Of a DNA stretch of 64,000 nucleotides, positions 11,430 through 22,995 are shown in pieces. The DNA comes from Calonectria ilicicola. Lineage: Eukaryota; Ascomycota; Sordariomycetes; Hypocreales; Nectriaceae. The position numbers and the translations under genes were made by a program. Every line of letters begins with the position of its first letter. Within the stretch, counting starts at the first letter, position 1. Under the pieces are notes generated by a model that was not told the origin of the DNA, ran no database searches, and was given only the letters and a program-made list of their open reading frames with translations. The stretch is from contig CP085828.1 in the NCBI GenBank assembly GCA_020809705.1, positions 2,232,001 to 2,296,000 on the forward strand. The letters are read 5' to 3'.

Positions 11430-13904
11430 CTATACATTCACAGATACCTTTTGCGGAATCGGTGGAAGAGCACAGGTTGGCGGAGGCGCCGGCGGAGGTC
11501 CATCCGATAGCTGAGGCATGCTTCGACGTCCAGCCAGCAATGTCTTGCTGGTCTTTTCGCTGCGAAGATGCGGGTTGCTAGTTGAATTGGGAATTGGTGG
11601 TAAGGGAGCAGAAGGTGGTGGTGCTGCCTGGGGGAGCATCTCAGGCGCCATTGGGACGGGCAAGTCAGCCGACATGCTGTATCGAGAAGAATTCTCTGAC
11701 ATTATAGACTGAATGCTGGCTCGCTTCCTCGAGCGAGCCCTGGCCGAAGACTCGCTGCGCCCGTTTCGCGTCAGCTCCAGTGATGAGGCGCATCGAGGCT
11801 GCTCGTCGAGGCCAGGAAGGGATGGTCGAGAGCGAGCTCTTTGAATCGGTGGCGGGACAGGCGAGGTAAAGTTGCGCGACATGGACATCGGAGGGTGGTC
11901 GGCTTTTCGCCAGGCACTCAAGTTAGAGAGTCTGCGAGCACTGGTTGTGCGGCTCACCTCGACTTGGTTCTCGTCGTAGCGGGCCACGCTGGATCTTCGA
12001 CTCGGCAAGTCATAAACATTACCGTTGTCGGGCAATGGAATCATTTGATCCTCGCTTGTTCGCCGCGGGCTGGTGTCTTCACCGTGGCGAGTCGCAGGTC
12101 GGACCAGAACTGTGGCAGCCTCCAATGGCGAAGGTTGATCCACAACCATAGACAACGGTCGAGTAATGGAGAGAGTGGTCGGAGGGGACTTTCGAGAAGA
12201 CAGACGAGGCATGCTCTCTGTCTCTCGGATGATTGGTTGGGCCGACATGCCCTGTTCCTGGCTTCTCATGTAAGAGAAGCGGCGGCTCGACGTGTTAGGC
12301 ACGCTGAAGTTAGGAGTCACTGATGCTCTAGCGGGAAGCGGCATGCTCATCTCAGGCGAGTTTGCGTATGCAGAAGACTGCGGTCGCAGGTTAACAGGAC
12401 CTCCTCGAAGGTCGACAAATGGTGCCATAACCTGCATTGATTGCCGCCGGTCAAGAATAGCCGCAGCGTTAGGTCTTGGTCTTGGTTCCAACGGAGGCAC
12501 TGTATCCTGCTCAAGTCCCTCATCATACTGTGTTGGAAACTTGTCCGTAGTGGGCGAGGGTTCCGGCGAGGAGGACCCCGCAGATGTAACTACAGTACGC
12601 TGGCCGGAGGAAATGAATGAAAAGCGGTTCGAGCTGTCTCGTAGGTTTTCCAACTGTCTGCCATCGTGGCTTACAAAGCTGTTGGTTGTGGACATGTCAT
12701 CCATGGCATTTGTGTCAACAATGGTGTCAGGGTCAGAAATAGTGACTGAGCCTTCATTGTCGATTGATTCTTGCATTATCTGATTGTGGGCAATGACTCG
12801 AGATAATCGTTCGCGGTCTCGAATAACCAATGTTCGCTGGCTGGGCTGCTCTCGCAGTTGCGTGACTTCGTTCTCTACCTTCGGTTTACCCGTCTCGGTG
12901 AGCGTTTTCTTGCCACCCAGAGTCTCAATTTCACGGCGCAGAGCCACAAGCCAGCCTTCCATGTCTTCAGCTGATTCGAAGACGAGAATGAAGTTGGATG
13001 CCTGGCGTCGCTCAGTAACGCGAAACGTCATACGGGAAAAGAGCCTCTTCGAGTCTGATGCCACTGTGCCGTCGGAATCCATGTTTGAAGAGACCTGAAT
13101 AACCCAGTGTCGGCCAGGGATGACATCGCTTGCGAAGGCAGCTGAATTCTTGCCGAGATGAAGGATCTTCTCAGGGAGTCGATCAAATGGCCCTTCGGCG
13201 CTGTACTGTAGGAGATATCCAGAAGTTGCTAGGATGTAAATCTTGTTCGTCCACTCAAACTTGGGCAAGCTAGCAGACATATTGTGGCGGTGCTTCTTTT
13301 TGGTCAAGAGTTTGTCGCTGGTCTCTGGTTCAGGTTGCTCAATGGGATTCTCTCCAGCGGCATTTCTTCGCTCGTGTAGACGCAGAATAACTTCGGTTGG
13401 CAGCGACGCTGTTGGCAAAGTGCTGTGCATGAGGGCCTGGGGAAATGCCTTGAACAAAGGCGGAGGGCTCCAAGTCGCCAGAGGTCCTCGAGTCGTCTTG
13501 GCCGGTCCAAGTACCTTGACTGGAGGCGGGCCTGCTGTGGAGTTTTCGAACATGGTAGAGAGGATCCTAGGGCTGCGGGGAGTCGTGGGTGTGTGGTCAG
13601 AACCAGAATTCGATTGGCCATTGGAGTCGGCAATAGAGGTGCGGCTTCCTGGAAATTTGGGGATCTCTAGAGGTGAAAGTGCTGGTGAACCATCCTTGTG
13701 TGACCTTGAGCGAGTAAAGATGTTCCTCAACCCCAACCTCGATTCCCTCTTGTTTACCTTTTCAGGTCGCAACGGTACTCGGTTCTCTTCGGCCGCCATA
13801 AGATTCAAATCCGGCGGGCGAGCTCTTCGCGTCGGGCCAAGCGAGTGGTTCTGAAGGGTTTCGAGGGTCCCGGCGTGCGCCATGACTGAGTCGCGGCTGG
13901 GCAT
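11430..13904 (-). CDS. PH-domain protein, fungal
   Basis: One uninterrupted exon of 824 residues. Residues 1-200 are basic and Ser/Pro-rich. A pleckstrin-homology domain spans about 212-331: it begins near LPKFEWTNKIYILATSGYLL, continues through LFSRMTFRV and FILVFESAEDMEGW, and ends in the expected C-terminal helix whose conserved Trp is residue 318. The rest, about 490 residues, is disordered and Ser/Arg/Pro-rich, ending in a polyproline stretch (PPPAPPPTCALPPIP) that could bind SH3 or profilin partners. PH domains bind phosphoinositides or proteins at membranes, so a cortical or signalling scaffold role is likely, but no enzyme domain is present. Proteins of this layout are conserved in filamentous ascomycetes without an assigned function. 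An alternative start at the second Met (residue 8) would change little. Confidence 0.88.
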   Translation of the reverse strand: MPSRDSVMAHAGTLETLQNHSLGPTRRARPPDLNLMAAEENRVPLRPEKVNKRESRLGLRNIFTRSRSHKDGSPALSPLEIPKFPGSRTSIADSNGQSNSGSDHTPTTPRSPRILSTMFENSTAGPPPVKVLGPAKTTRGPLATWSPPPLFKAFPQALMHSTLPTASLPTEVILRLHERRNAAGENPIEQPEPETSDKLLTKKKHRHNMSASLPKFEWTNKIYILATSGYLLQYSAEGPFDRLPEKILHLGKNSAAFASDVIPGRHWVIQVSSNMDSDGTVASDSKRLFSRMTFRVTERRQASNFILVFESAEDMEGWLVALRREIETLGGKKTLTETGKPKVENEVTQLREQPSQRTLVIRDRERLSRVIAHNQIMQESIDNEGSVTISDPDTIVDTNAMDDMSTTNSFVSHDGRQLENLRDSSNRFSFISSGQRTVVTSAGSSSPEPSPTTDKFPTQYDEGLEQDTVPPLEPRPRPNAAAILDRRQSMQVMAPFVDLRGGPVNLRPQSSAYANSPEMSMPLPARASVTPNFSVPNTSSRRFSYMRSQEQGMSAQPIIRETESMPRLSSRKSPPTTLSITRPLSMVVDQPSPLEAATVLVRPATRHGEDTSPRRTSEDQMIPLPDNGNVYDLPSRRSSVARYDENQVEVSRTTSARRLSNLSAWRKADHPPMSMSRNFTSPVPPPIQRARSRPSLPGLDEQPRCASSLELTRNGRSESSARARSRKRASIQSIMSENSSRYSMSADLPVPMAPEMLPQAAPPPSAPLPPIPNSTSNPHLRSEKTSKTLLAGRRSMPQLSDGPPPAPPPTCALPPIPQKVSVNV

Positions 13905-14754
13905 GCTGGGCGCTTCGAGATGTGTTCAAAGGTAAAGTAATTAAAGCCCCGAGGGGACGGTCAGGCGATTAGGTCGTCGACGCAGACGGTTGTGTCGTTA
14001 GAACGGCGGCATAGATTGGCGATGGTAATAGCTGTGACTGTTGAGAGAAGCCACAGGGAATTGTAGAGTGATGTCAAGGTTGTCGGGACGGCGGACTGTT
14101 CGCAGGATAGCAACGGAGGCGGAGGCTGGAGTGCGACGAGACAATGTTTTATGGTTGAGGAATGTAGGCTTCCGGCATGACCTAGGAGAGTCGTCTCGAG
14201 TCAAATTGGGGGGGGTTTCTAAGGCGGGATGATATATGTGGTGTAAAATAGGCGAAACGTATAAGGTGTTGTTTCAAGGCGGCTTTTGCGGATGGCGTTG
14301 TTTCTTGCAAACAAACGGAATTAAAGAGCGTCTGAACGAGCGCGGCGCGTGGGGGATGAGTCAATGAAAGTGGGAGAGTGGGAGAGGGGAGCAAGCAAGT
14401 GAGTGGGAGGAGCAAGATCGATCGACAATAAGCGAGCGAGCGAGCGAAAGACTACCTACTGCTGCTGGACACACACGAGGGGAAGAAAAAGGAAGGAAGG
14501 GGCGGCAGGAGGAGAGCGCGCAATGGAGGGGATGGGATGGACAAGTACTAATAGCAACCAGCAGTAGTGGCGGCGGCTCTGTTGTTGTGTCTTAATAACA
14601 CAAGGTCGACAGCAGTCGAGGTCATAATAATGTAAGGGATGGGCGGTCGACTGTTAGCTACCCGCAGCTGCAGACAATGCACCACCATACACCATACGCC
14701 CACTCACTACCTGGCCTCGGACCAACTTGAGACTTGTGGGTTGGGACGGGGGAC

Positions 14755-14784
14755 TGCGACTGGGACTGGGACTGGGACTGGGAC
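14755..14784. repeat. TGGGAC hexanucleotide repeat
   Basis: One diverged unit (tgcgac, 14755-14760) is followed by four perfect tgggac units (14761-14784). It lies in non-coding DNA. Confidence 0.85.
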
Positions 14785-16718
14785 TGACGGGCGACGACCA
14801 GGAGTGGGCAGCGGTACATGGCACCGCACCCGTTCCCGCCCAAGTGATAATACAGTACATACACAGCATGCAACCCAACCACAGCTGCTGCAGGTACGAA
14901 AGCCTCTAGCCCTTGGAGCCCACACAGCCAGCCCACTTTGCAACGCCCACCAGGGGGGAGCACCTCAGAGCCACTCAGCAGGCCGGGGCGAGCTAGGGGC
15001 CGCGACTTTGTCCCTGGCCGCGTGCGATGCGTGGGGCCTGCGTTGAGAGCCAGCCCAGCCAACTTGGGACTTGTCGCCAGCGTCTCCGTCCGTGGCGCGC
15101 AACCACACCCATGACTTGGCTCGTCCACCCGGCGCCCCCCCATCTGACGACAGGGATGGCCCCCGCTGGGTGACAAAACGGCTTCGCTCCAGGGATGAGA
15201 GGTCGTGGCTGGCACATTTGGCTTTTTGTTTTTTTGTTTTTTCTGGTTTTTTTTTTTTGGGCTGCATTTCCCATCCATGTGCGAAGCAAGTAATCTGTTT
15301 GCCGGCTACACCACCGCACCGTGCCTCGCTTCGTACGACGCCTCATGCTCCCCCATGATTCACCTAACATAGCACCATAGCCACGCTCTCCTTTCCAATA
15401 GTGCCGAGTCCAGTGATCGGCTAATCCCATCTAGCCCTATCCTCCCCCGGCCTCGTCCTCCTTCTCCTCGCCGCCGTTGTTTGTCAAAGCCCCGAGCTGT
15501 CGGCTGGAACTGCCTTGCTATTGCTCCATCGATCGTAGCTCGGCCGAGGTGCCGTGGTGCCCGCCGACGGGGCCCAGATGCCTGGAACATATACGGGGCG
15601 GTGCTCCCTGGTTCCCTGCTACTGCCCATGGCAGGGCCGGCCACCATCGGGCCTAACCTGTCGCTTTTTTTGGACTCGATGACTGTCGATGTCGATGGAT
15701 GCCATCTAAAAAAGAAGCAACAGCGTCTAATCGATTCACTCGTATAAGCCACGCCCTGGCCAAGCTTAGCACGCGCAACGACGCGGCATGTGGTGGGATG
15801 CGGGCACGGTTGCAGTCATTGGCCAGCTGAACAAGGTACCATGCATGGCTCGACCAGAAGAAAAAGAGAAACATTTAATCCACTGAGCAGTGGTGCCACC
15901 TTGAAAGCTCGACGCCTCGTGGAAACTGGCGGCGGGCTAGTGTGCCAACGCAAAAGTGACAAAGGGGCTTTTTTTCTTATTCTCTATTTTTTTTTCCTTT
16001 TGGATCAAGTTTGGTTCCGGGATGTGTTTGAGAGAAACAACAGCACAGCAAGCCGAGGACTAGAATGGTCCATGGCGGCCCCCCTGCAGCACGACCTTGC
16101 ACTTCCTTTCTTGGAAGGGAGTGGGAAGATTTTCCAGCACCTGCAAGTCCTCTGACTAACAGCCCGCTGCTGCGAGGACTGAACCGAACCAAGCCCAGCA
16201 AGGCGCTTTTGGCTCCGGCGTCGTCATCCTCGCCAGCTCCCCAAGGCGAAGCCACCTCCCATCTTCGTTTAGTGTTAGCGGCGGCCATGGTTCGATAATA
16301 TCAATGTCTTGTTCGTCTTCTTCTTGTTCTTCCGCTTATTTCTTTTCCAGAAGGTCAATTGGGGTTCGGTAATCGCTTCGATGCAACTCTCGATGCTCGA
16401 TTTATCAAACTGCAACCAACACAACAGCTGACTTGCCCTCCAACGTTGCATTGCAACCGTGCTCTGTGCTTGTGCACCCCTCCATCTTATGCGGTCGCTG
16501 CCAGACCAGTGTCTCGCGAACAGGAAACCAGGGGCATCCTCGCGTTAGCCTTTCCCAGTTTTCTCGCCCCAAAGGCTTCAAGTGGGGTTCAGCCAGAACA
16601 GAGCAGAGTGCGACACTTGTCAGAACCCGCAATAAATTTTGACAGCAGCGAAGGATTAAACAAAGTCACCCGATGTAAATGGGACAAAATGTGATGTGCG
16701 AGCTCAGAATTTTCATCT

Positions 16719-16742
16719 AATCAACCATCATTTCGGTTGATT
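16719..16742. repeat. Short inverted repeat, 8-bp arms
   Basis: aatcaacc (16719-16726) and ggttgatt (16735-16742) are perfect inverted arms around an 8-nt spacer. This could be a dimeric protein-binding site or chance. A gacgtca sequence (16747-16753) follows a few bases later. Confidence 0.4.
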
Positions 16743-17068
16743 TTAGACGTCAGATCGAGGTAATTAGGGCGACCCAAGTGTCTCCCCGGGGAGGCTAAGG
16801 CCCCCAACCTAATCCACCACCTCCGTAAACCTTACCCTTCGGGTTTTCCTGGTACTTCCACGGCTCTTCTCTCCTGTCACCCAGGCAGAGGGGAAAGAGA
16901 GCCGCCCCGAACTAGTGCCCGGCGAGGCAACATTTAGTGCCTCTCTACGAGTGGCAACATGGGTTCTTGAGGTGATGTTTTAGGATCGGCGTGCAATCAA
17001 TCACAATGTGACATCTCGCCGTCCCAGTGTCTCAATCCCGACTAACGCCAACCCCCTTGTCAAGTGAC

Positions 17069-17090
17069 TTTTTTTTTTTTTTTTTTTTTT
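17069..17090. repeat. 22-nt poly(T) tract
   Basis: An unbroken run of 22 T in intergenic DNA. Long dA:dT tracts exclude nucleosomes in fungi and also occur at the tails of retroelements, but no element body is visible beside this one. Confidence 0.9.
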
Positions 17091-17373
17091 AGTTATTGGA
17101 GGAGTGTACTGCTAAGAGGCGTGTTCCCTGGCACTCGTGATGGGACCAGGAAGCAAGATATTCAATGCCATCTGATGTTTTTTTCTTTTGCCATTAACCT
17201 TCTCTAGACTGCATCCTGTTTGCATACTAGGACCGCCATGTGCACTGGGCCTCACACATAAACGAGAAATAATTACCACCTCCCGTTCCCGTGCACGTCC
17301 TGTACTCTTGATTATGTGCGTAAGGCGGCCGGACCCTCACCTCACATCTTTACAGTACTGTGCCCCTTCCTCT

Positions 17374-17388
17374 GCGGACGCAGACGCG

Positions 17389-17433
<45 letters not shown>
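17374..17433. repeat. GCAGAC hexanucleotide microsatellite, 10 units
   Basis: Ten tandem hexamers over 60 bp. Units 1 and 3 are gcggac and the others gcagac. All six frames read through it, which creates artificial open frames with Asp-Ala, Arg-rich, Thr-Gln or Ser-Ala repeats. It is intergenic. Confidence 0.92.
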
Positions 17434-20400
17434 ACCCGACCCACTTCCCCCAGCTTCCCCGATTCGACTTTTGTCGACTCACCGGGTCTATACGCCCCCA
17501 CCGTGGACTTCCACGTATGCACTCCGACGTGAGAGGAGGTGCCCAGTTGCCGGGATGATTCCTGTCTTGCATCACAACAAACATCAATCATCAACAAATA
17601 AACACGAGCCCCAGCAAGCTACCTTAGCTGACGACATATAGACCTAGCGCACGATGACCCATCCGGGAGGGCGGCTCGGATCACGGTTTGCTCATCTGGA
17701 TGCGGGAGTGAGAAAATCTCAGCAAACCGAAGCTCCCAGAATTCTACATGCCCCGGCACGGCGGGTAATCGTGGCCGCGGCCGGGGCCCGGGAGGCTGGC
17801 CTTCTTGGACAACGGTTGGTCCTGACGATTTCAATCAAGCGAAAACTTTGTCGTCTGAAAAGCTCTTCGCTTCGCTGTGCTCAGCCCGTGGCACAGCCTA
17901 TGACCACTAGGCTCGCACACCTTGGCGCTCTTCTGTTCCTTTAACGTTTGCAACAGACAGATTGACATGCTGAGAACCATGCCATGTGCGGCGGATCCAC
18001 TCCCACCAACCACTTTGCCTCTAGCCATGATCCCAACACCGTCATTGCTTTTGCGAGGTGTCAGCCATTATCACCGTTCACTATCATCTCGCCTGTCCAC
18101 ACATGTGCAGCTGACGGCTGGTCTAGTCGGTATCGCTATTCTGTCCCGTCCTGGTCAAAGCGGTCTTTACTACTTCCCTAGCTTGGCTTATTCCCTATGC
18201 TCAACGCTGCACTCGACGCTGCACTACAATGCACTAGCCCTGTTAGTATTGTAGCGCTCTGTCCTTGGCTTGGCAGTAGGGCCATCGGATGGCGTCGCTG
18301 GGCCTGAATAGGTGCATTTTACGTCTTCAACCCAAGATTATGATGCCCTGTTCCTGCAGTAGTCGCCAATAGATCAACTTGTGGCTTGCTCGACTACAGA
18401 CCTCCTGTTCGCCTCAAGGGACTGCTCACATGTGACAAGGTTTCTCTCTCTACCCTCATCCGAGCATCTGGCTAGCTTCAAGATGGCGGGTAATACTCCT
18501 TGAACCCAGCCCCCGTCTTCATCCTGGGGGGATGTCCTCCCTGCTCGCCGCTGCAGAGATTTTCCCATTGTATGGCGCTATCGGCAACGTGCCAGCTCTC
18601 TCGCAATCCCAGCGCGCGTGTATCCAACAGTATGCGAGTGCATGTCCGGCCCATGTGCCGGTGGTGGGTGTCTGGACTGCATCCAGATCCATGCACACAA
18701 GTCGGCAAGGACCCAGGCGACTTGTTTCGTCTATCCCTCCCTCTTGGTAGTGGAGATTTACAATCACCAACAACCTAATCCGCCCTGTTTCTGGCAATAA
18801 TGCGATAGGATCAATCGTAGCTCCAAATGTCCGAAGCTGGGCAGGGTGACAGGTAGCACGAGCTAACAATCAGCCCCAGTAATTGGCGTTGTGTCTTCAA
18901 CATGCAACCCGGCGGTAATGATCGGTCCGCAACAAACCTTTGAGAGATCGCTCGGGGTGGCCCTGATCGACGGGGCTAGTGCTGAGCACCGCGACCTCTC
19001 AGTGTGATTGGAAAGGGAAGGCCGAATTCGTTAAGATGTCTTTGCTTTTGCACATCTCTCTAGTTCTTGTGGTGTCAGACATGACCCACGCAAATTCATT
19101 CATGAAAAGGGCGTCAGGATGAGTAGCTTTGGCCAGCTGTTCCCAAGTCTCATCTGGAACATTGGGTTGAGTCGTCCCCTGCCCTTGGGACGAGGTGAAA
19201 CAACCAAAAGGAAGTAACAGTGCTTCGCCGCCGGCGAGAGTACCCCCATGACCCTATCACAGACCAAATTTTCTGGTGCTCCTCATCTCCACCAGCGGGG
19301 ACCTATTTTGTCATTAATTTGTTCGTCCTGCTGCAGTAATCGGCGAAAAGTGAAGTATGGGGCCCAACTGCGGCCAATGCCGCGGCCAGAGTCTGCACGC
19401 ATGCGGCGCTACCGACGCAAAGCATCTCGAAGCGCGGCGAGACAGTGGCGAGTTGTATGCTCCCACCGCGCGCGATCACGTCGCAGTTGGTCTGAGCGTT
19501 GGGGGATTCTCGCTTTTAACAAATCAGGACTTCACAGAATGGCCTGTTGAGTCCGGGTTCTTGGACGCCTTTGTGTTTCAGCATTGTTTCCCCGGACCCT
19601 CCGAGGGTCAAGGACCATCCTAGCAACCCTGCGCAGGTGCAGGTCTCGTCTCTCTTGCGTATCCGTCAGTCCTCGGAGGATTACGCTTGTTGGTCGCCTC
19701 CACTATCCTCCGAAAATGTCCTCGCTTCCATCCCGACAAAGGATGATGACGTGCCGTCGCACAAAGCGCTGGGCACACTGACACAAATCGTGAATACCAA
19801 AAAGTGTGCACTATGGGCGCAGAGGGGCACGGGTCCTCTTTCATCGCGATGGTGTCCGTATATGTGCTGGTCATTAGAGTTGAACTACAATCCGGTACTC
19901 ATCCTGATACACTTGGCACGGAGTAGGTTCATCTCGATTCTGATTCCTTTTTCCCACCTGGCCCGGCTTTTGGGGCGGCTCCTTGTCCGCAAAGCGGCAT
20001 GCCGCTGTTCCAACTAGAGCATGGCCGGCATACGAAAAAAAAAATTCCGAGTGTCACCCAGACTGTTGGGGCGACGATGGTGTTCCTTGACAGAATGTTG
20101 GCGAGTTTCAAACCCCGACACCCATCACCAGTTCAGGGCTGTATTTTCCGGCCATTTCGCACATTTTGCTGTAACACTCGACGCATAGTCCTCTTTGTGG
20201 AGTGTAGAAACTTTCGATGTCTGTGTATTTTCACTCAAGGTAAAACGTGGGTGTCTCTTTTTTCATCAATCCCGAGGCACAGGCTCGGATGAATGGTGGA
20301 TAATGCGCCATGACCCAGTACGATCTGTAGATATTGCGTCAGAGGGGTCACTATTGGGTGTTCACGCGCTGCGAGTTCGTTGATGAATCTTGAGTTCGGA

Positions 20401-21376
20401 TACTTGCATGCTTGATGTTACCAAGGTTATGCCATGCTGTAATGCAGGAGAACTGCATGATCCTACGGTTGAGAGTGTACGTGGTCGTACATTACGCGCT
20501 GGTAGCGGGCTGCTTCCGTCGTCACTTGGTCCACGCCAGTTTTTATTAATCATCATGGCATCTTAATGATGTTGCGGAATGAGAGCTCAGTCTCAGAAGG
20601 AGGCTTGACTTGCAGGCCACGCGGAGACAACAACCGGTTGCGCCACTGCGTTTTCTGAAGCGCCACTGTGCTTGCTGGGTTGTGCCAGCACCCATTCGGT
20701 CAGCCCCGCGAGTGAAGGACGATGCAGACGCCGCAAAATACCTGACCCACGCAAACCGTACGAAAAAATGACAACAAGATGAATAATATATGTAAATGAG
20801 CAAATAAAAAAAAATAGCAGGATTCGGCTCATCTATCTTCTTATTATGGTCGAATTTATTCATGGTTCTAGATTCAATTACACTATAGGCGTGCCATGTT
20901 TTTAGTCACTCGCTCGGCCAGTCCACGACGTCACGAGTCTCGAGCAGCGCCACAGCAAGCTCACATCGCCAGATGCCCCCTTGTGATCAGTAGAAAACAG
21001 TCCATCCCAAGGCAGCCGTGATCAGTATCACGATGCAGGCAGGTCTGTGCAAGTTCCCGCTTCCATGTTACTTTCTGCCTCTCTGCACTCGCACGACGAA
21101 CTGATGAGCTGCCTTTTTAATCCCTGAATTCCCCTGGCCAAGCAAACAGCACCTCGGAGTTTTCAGCGTCTGGCTCAGGTGCTTCCCAGTGTCGTACAAC
21201 AGCTCCGCAACCCCTCCATTCAACCTCCAACGCCGACCCAAATACCAGGCAACGACCCATTCCCGCCACAACGCCGGGTCTACCTTCGCCCAGTGCGTGT
21301 ATTCCCGTGATTCGCTCGCCAGCCAGCGCTTCTGAGACAGCGACCTTCCTGGCCCCGCCCGTCCTGACATACGACG

Positions 21377-22490
21377 ATGGCCTCCAACGGCGAGACAGCG
21401 GCGAACCCCCGCAACGAATCTCCCACTCGATCACCTCGTTCGGCATCCGTTTCGCTACAGGCCGCCGCAACCATGAATGCGGGCCTCCAACATGAACCAT
21501 CACGCAGTACGGCCTCCAGATACTCATGCATGTCTGGCTTTGATGTTTCTAACCACGCTCCAGGGTCCTCCAACAGCTCGCTACGTCACCGATCGTCCCC
21601 ACAAACTGGTCGTCGACGGTCCGCCGTCCTCATGAACCTCCAGCTCAACGACCCTTCGGTTCCAGCTCCGGGCGAGATGGTCAGCGAGCATTTGGGTCAT
21701 CGCACTTCCAGCCCACAGCCGCTAGCCGGCTCCCCCTTGTTGGCAGATCCCCATCATCATAGGGCACCAAGTTTGGGTGAACTCCATCAAGAGCTTGAGG
21801 CTGAACAGGAAGCACATGTCGTAAGTTCCCCGCCTTGATTTTCATATCTCTAATGCCCGTGGCTTACGTTTTGGTGCCAGAATCGTCTCCTGCAGATGAT
21901 TCGACAACAACAACTCGAGCTCCAGCGACTTCAGTCGGGTCAGCCCCAAAACCAGAATTCGGCCGTCGATGATACCATCTCTGAGCGATCCGCTCATGGC
22001 ACTCCCCAGGCGTCTACTTCCCACATCAACATTCCATCTGTGCCCTCTGGTGGTTCGTACCCGCGGTCTGCTGGTGCCCGCCACCCCAGAAGCTCTTTCG
22101 ATATGGCCCGGGCCGACATCCAGCGACGGTCTAGAACACCAAGTCGTGGTGCATCGCCCAGGTTGCGCTCAACCTCAATTGGTGGTGATAGCGGCGAGTG
22201 GGTTCTTGGAGGCCGAGATGAGAGTGCTTTCTACCAAGCGGAAACCCAGATGTTGGTCCGTGAGAACCAGATGCTCCGCATGCGTATTCGAGACCTTGGT
22301 AAGGATCCCCGGGAATTGGTGGAAATATACAAGTTTCTAACATTTGGCTACAGAGAAACAACTCACCGATGTTTCCGTTAGTTCCCCGGTTACACATGAA
22401 CCACCTCATCACTCCCACCTGACGAGGTCGTCAACAGCAGCTGACAAAGAAGAGGAAAAGCCCGCCGTGGGTGCACCAAAGGATACCTAG
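21377..22490 (+). CDS. Conserved fungal coiled-coil protein, function unknown
   Basis: Three exons: 21377-21820, 21881-22298 and 22354-22490, giving 332 residues. Introns are 60 and 55 bp with gtaagt and gtaagg donors. Residues 1-130 are Ser/Arg/Pro-rich and contain a conserved-looking patch (RRSAVLMNLQLNDPSVPAPG). A first helix runs from APSLGELHQELEAEQEAHV across the exon 1/2 junction into NRLLQMIRQQQLELQRLQ. A second helix near 265-295 (AFYQAETQMLVRENQMLRMR) has leucine-zipper-like heptads. Between them lies RRSRTPSRGASPRLRS, a likely phosphorylation region. There is no enzyme domain, signal peptide or membrane segment. I recall similar proteins across Sordariomycetes as hypothetical proteins but know no function. 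Confidence 0.82.
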
Positions 22491-22995
22491 GTTGTCCATT
22501 GCGAAAACTCCATTGTGAGTGGGGTGCTTGCTTGAAAGGGTTATCATGGTCACGGAGTTCAACGGATTCGGACAAAGCAACAAGTAAAGACATATTGACC
22601 AATGCGCGGTATATCATGATTGGCGTTAGGGAAGTGAATAGTTCAGTGGGGTTTTAAAGCGATGCAATTCTATCTTGCTTCAGTGCGAGATGGTATTAGT
22701 CGCGGCAGTTGTCATGAGCACACGCTTCTCATGGGCAGTTGATTCTACGTCCAGTTAGGTATAGCATGAAATTACGAAACAGAAATTGCACCTCTGGCGA
22801 CTTTTCACATATGACATGTATGTCATGGCATGCATATTTTACTAAAATCACCCAGTTCCCTGTAATCCCTCATCTTTATTGGAGCCGTTGTGGATGCGCT
22901 GAATGGCGTAATTCTGATGCAGTGTGCCACCATTTTCCTTTGCGCTACCCTGAAGCCTCCTCCAACAACCGAGAAGCACAGCGTCTTTCGCAACT
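22491..22995. other. Intergenic region upstream of L2HGDH
   Basis: This 505-bp gap separates two plus-strand genes. It should hold the 3' region of the coiled-coil gene and the promoter of the dehydrogenase. No coding region is supported. Confidence 0.55.

Larger units (their letters stand above)
13905..21376. other. 7.5-kb gene-poor block
   Basis: No frame here gives a recognisable domain or a convincing exon chain. The first ~700 bp are the upstream region of the PH gene: the plus strand is purine-rich, so that gene's own strand is CT-rich. The rest has ordinary base composition with simple repeats (14755-14784, 17374-17433), a 22-T tract (17069-17090), a short inverted repeat (16719-16742) and T-rich stretches near 15225-15260. 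Frames such as 19547-20017 (156 codons) are open but match nothing I know. It may hold non-coding transcripts, eroded sequence or regulatory DNA; I cannot tell which. Confidence 0.5.

Noticed and set aside
17188..17597. Overlapping frames with Asp-Ala, Arg, Thr-Gln and Ser-Ala repeats
   Set aside because: All are created by the GCAGAC microsatellite, which lacks stops in every frame.
19547..20017. 156-codon plus-strand frame in the gene-poor block
   Set aside because: No domain, no coherent composition, no supporting exon structure.
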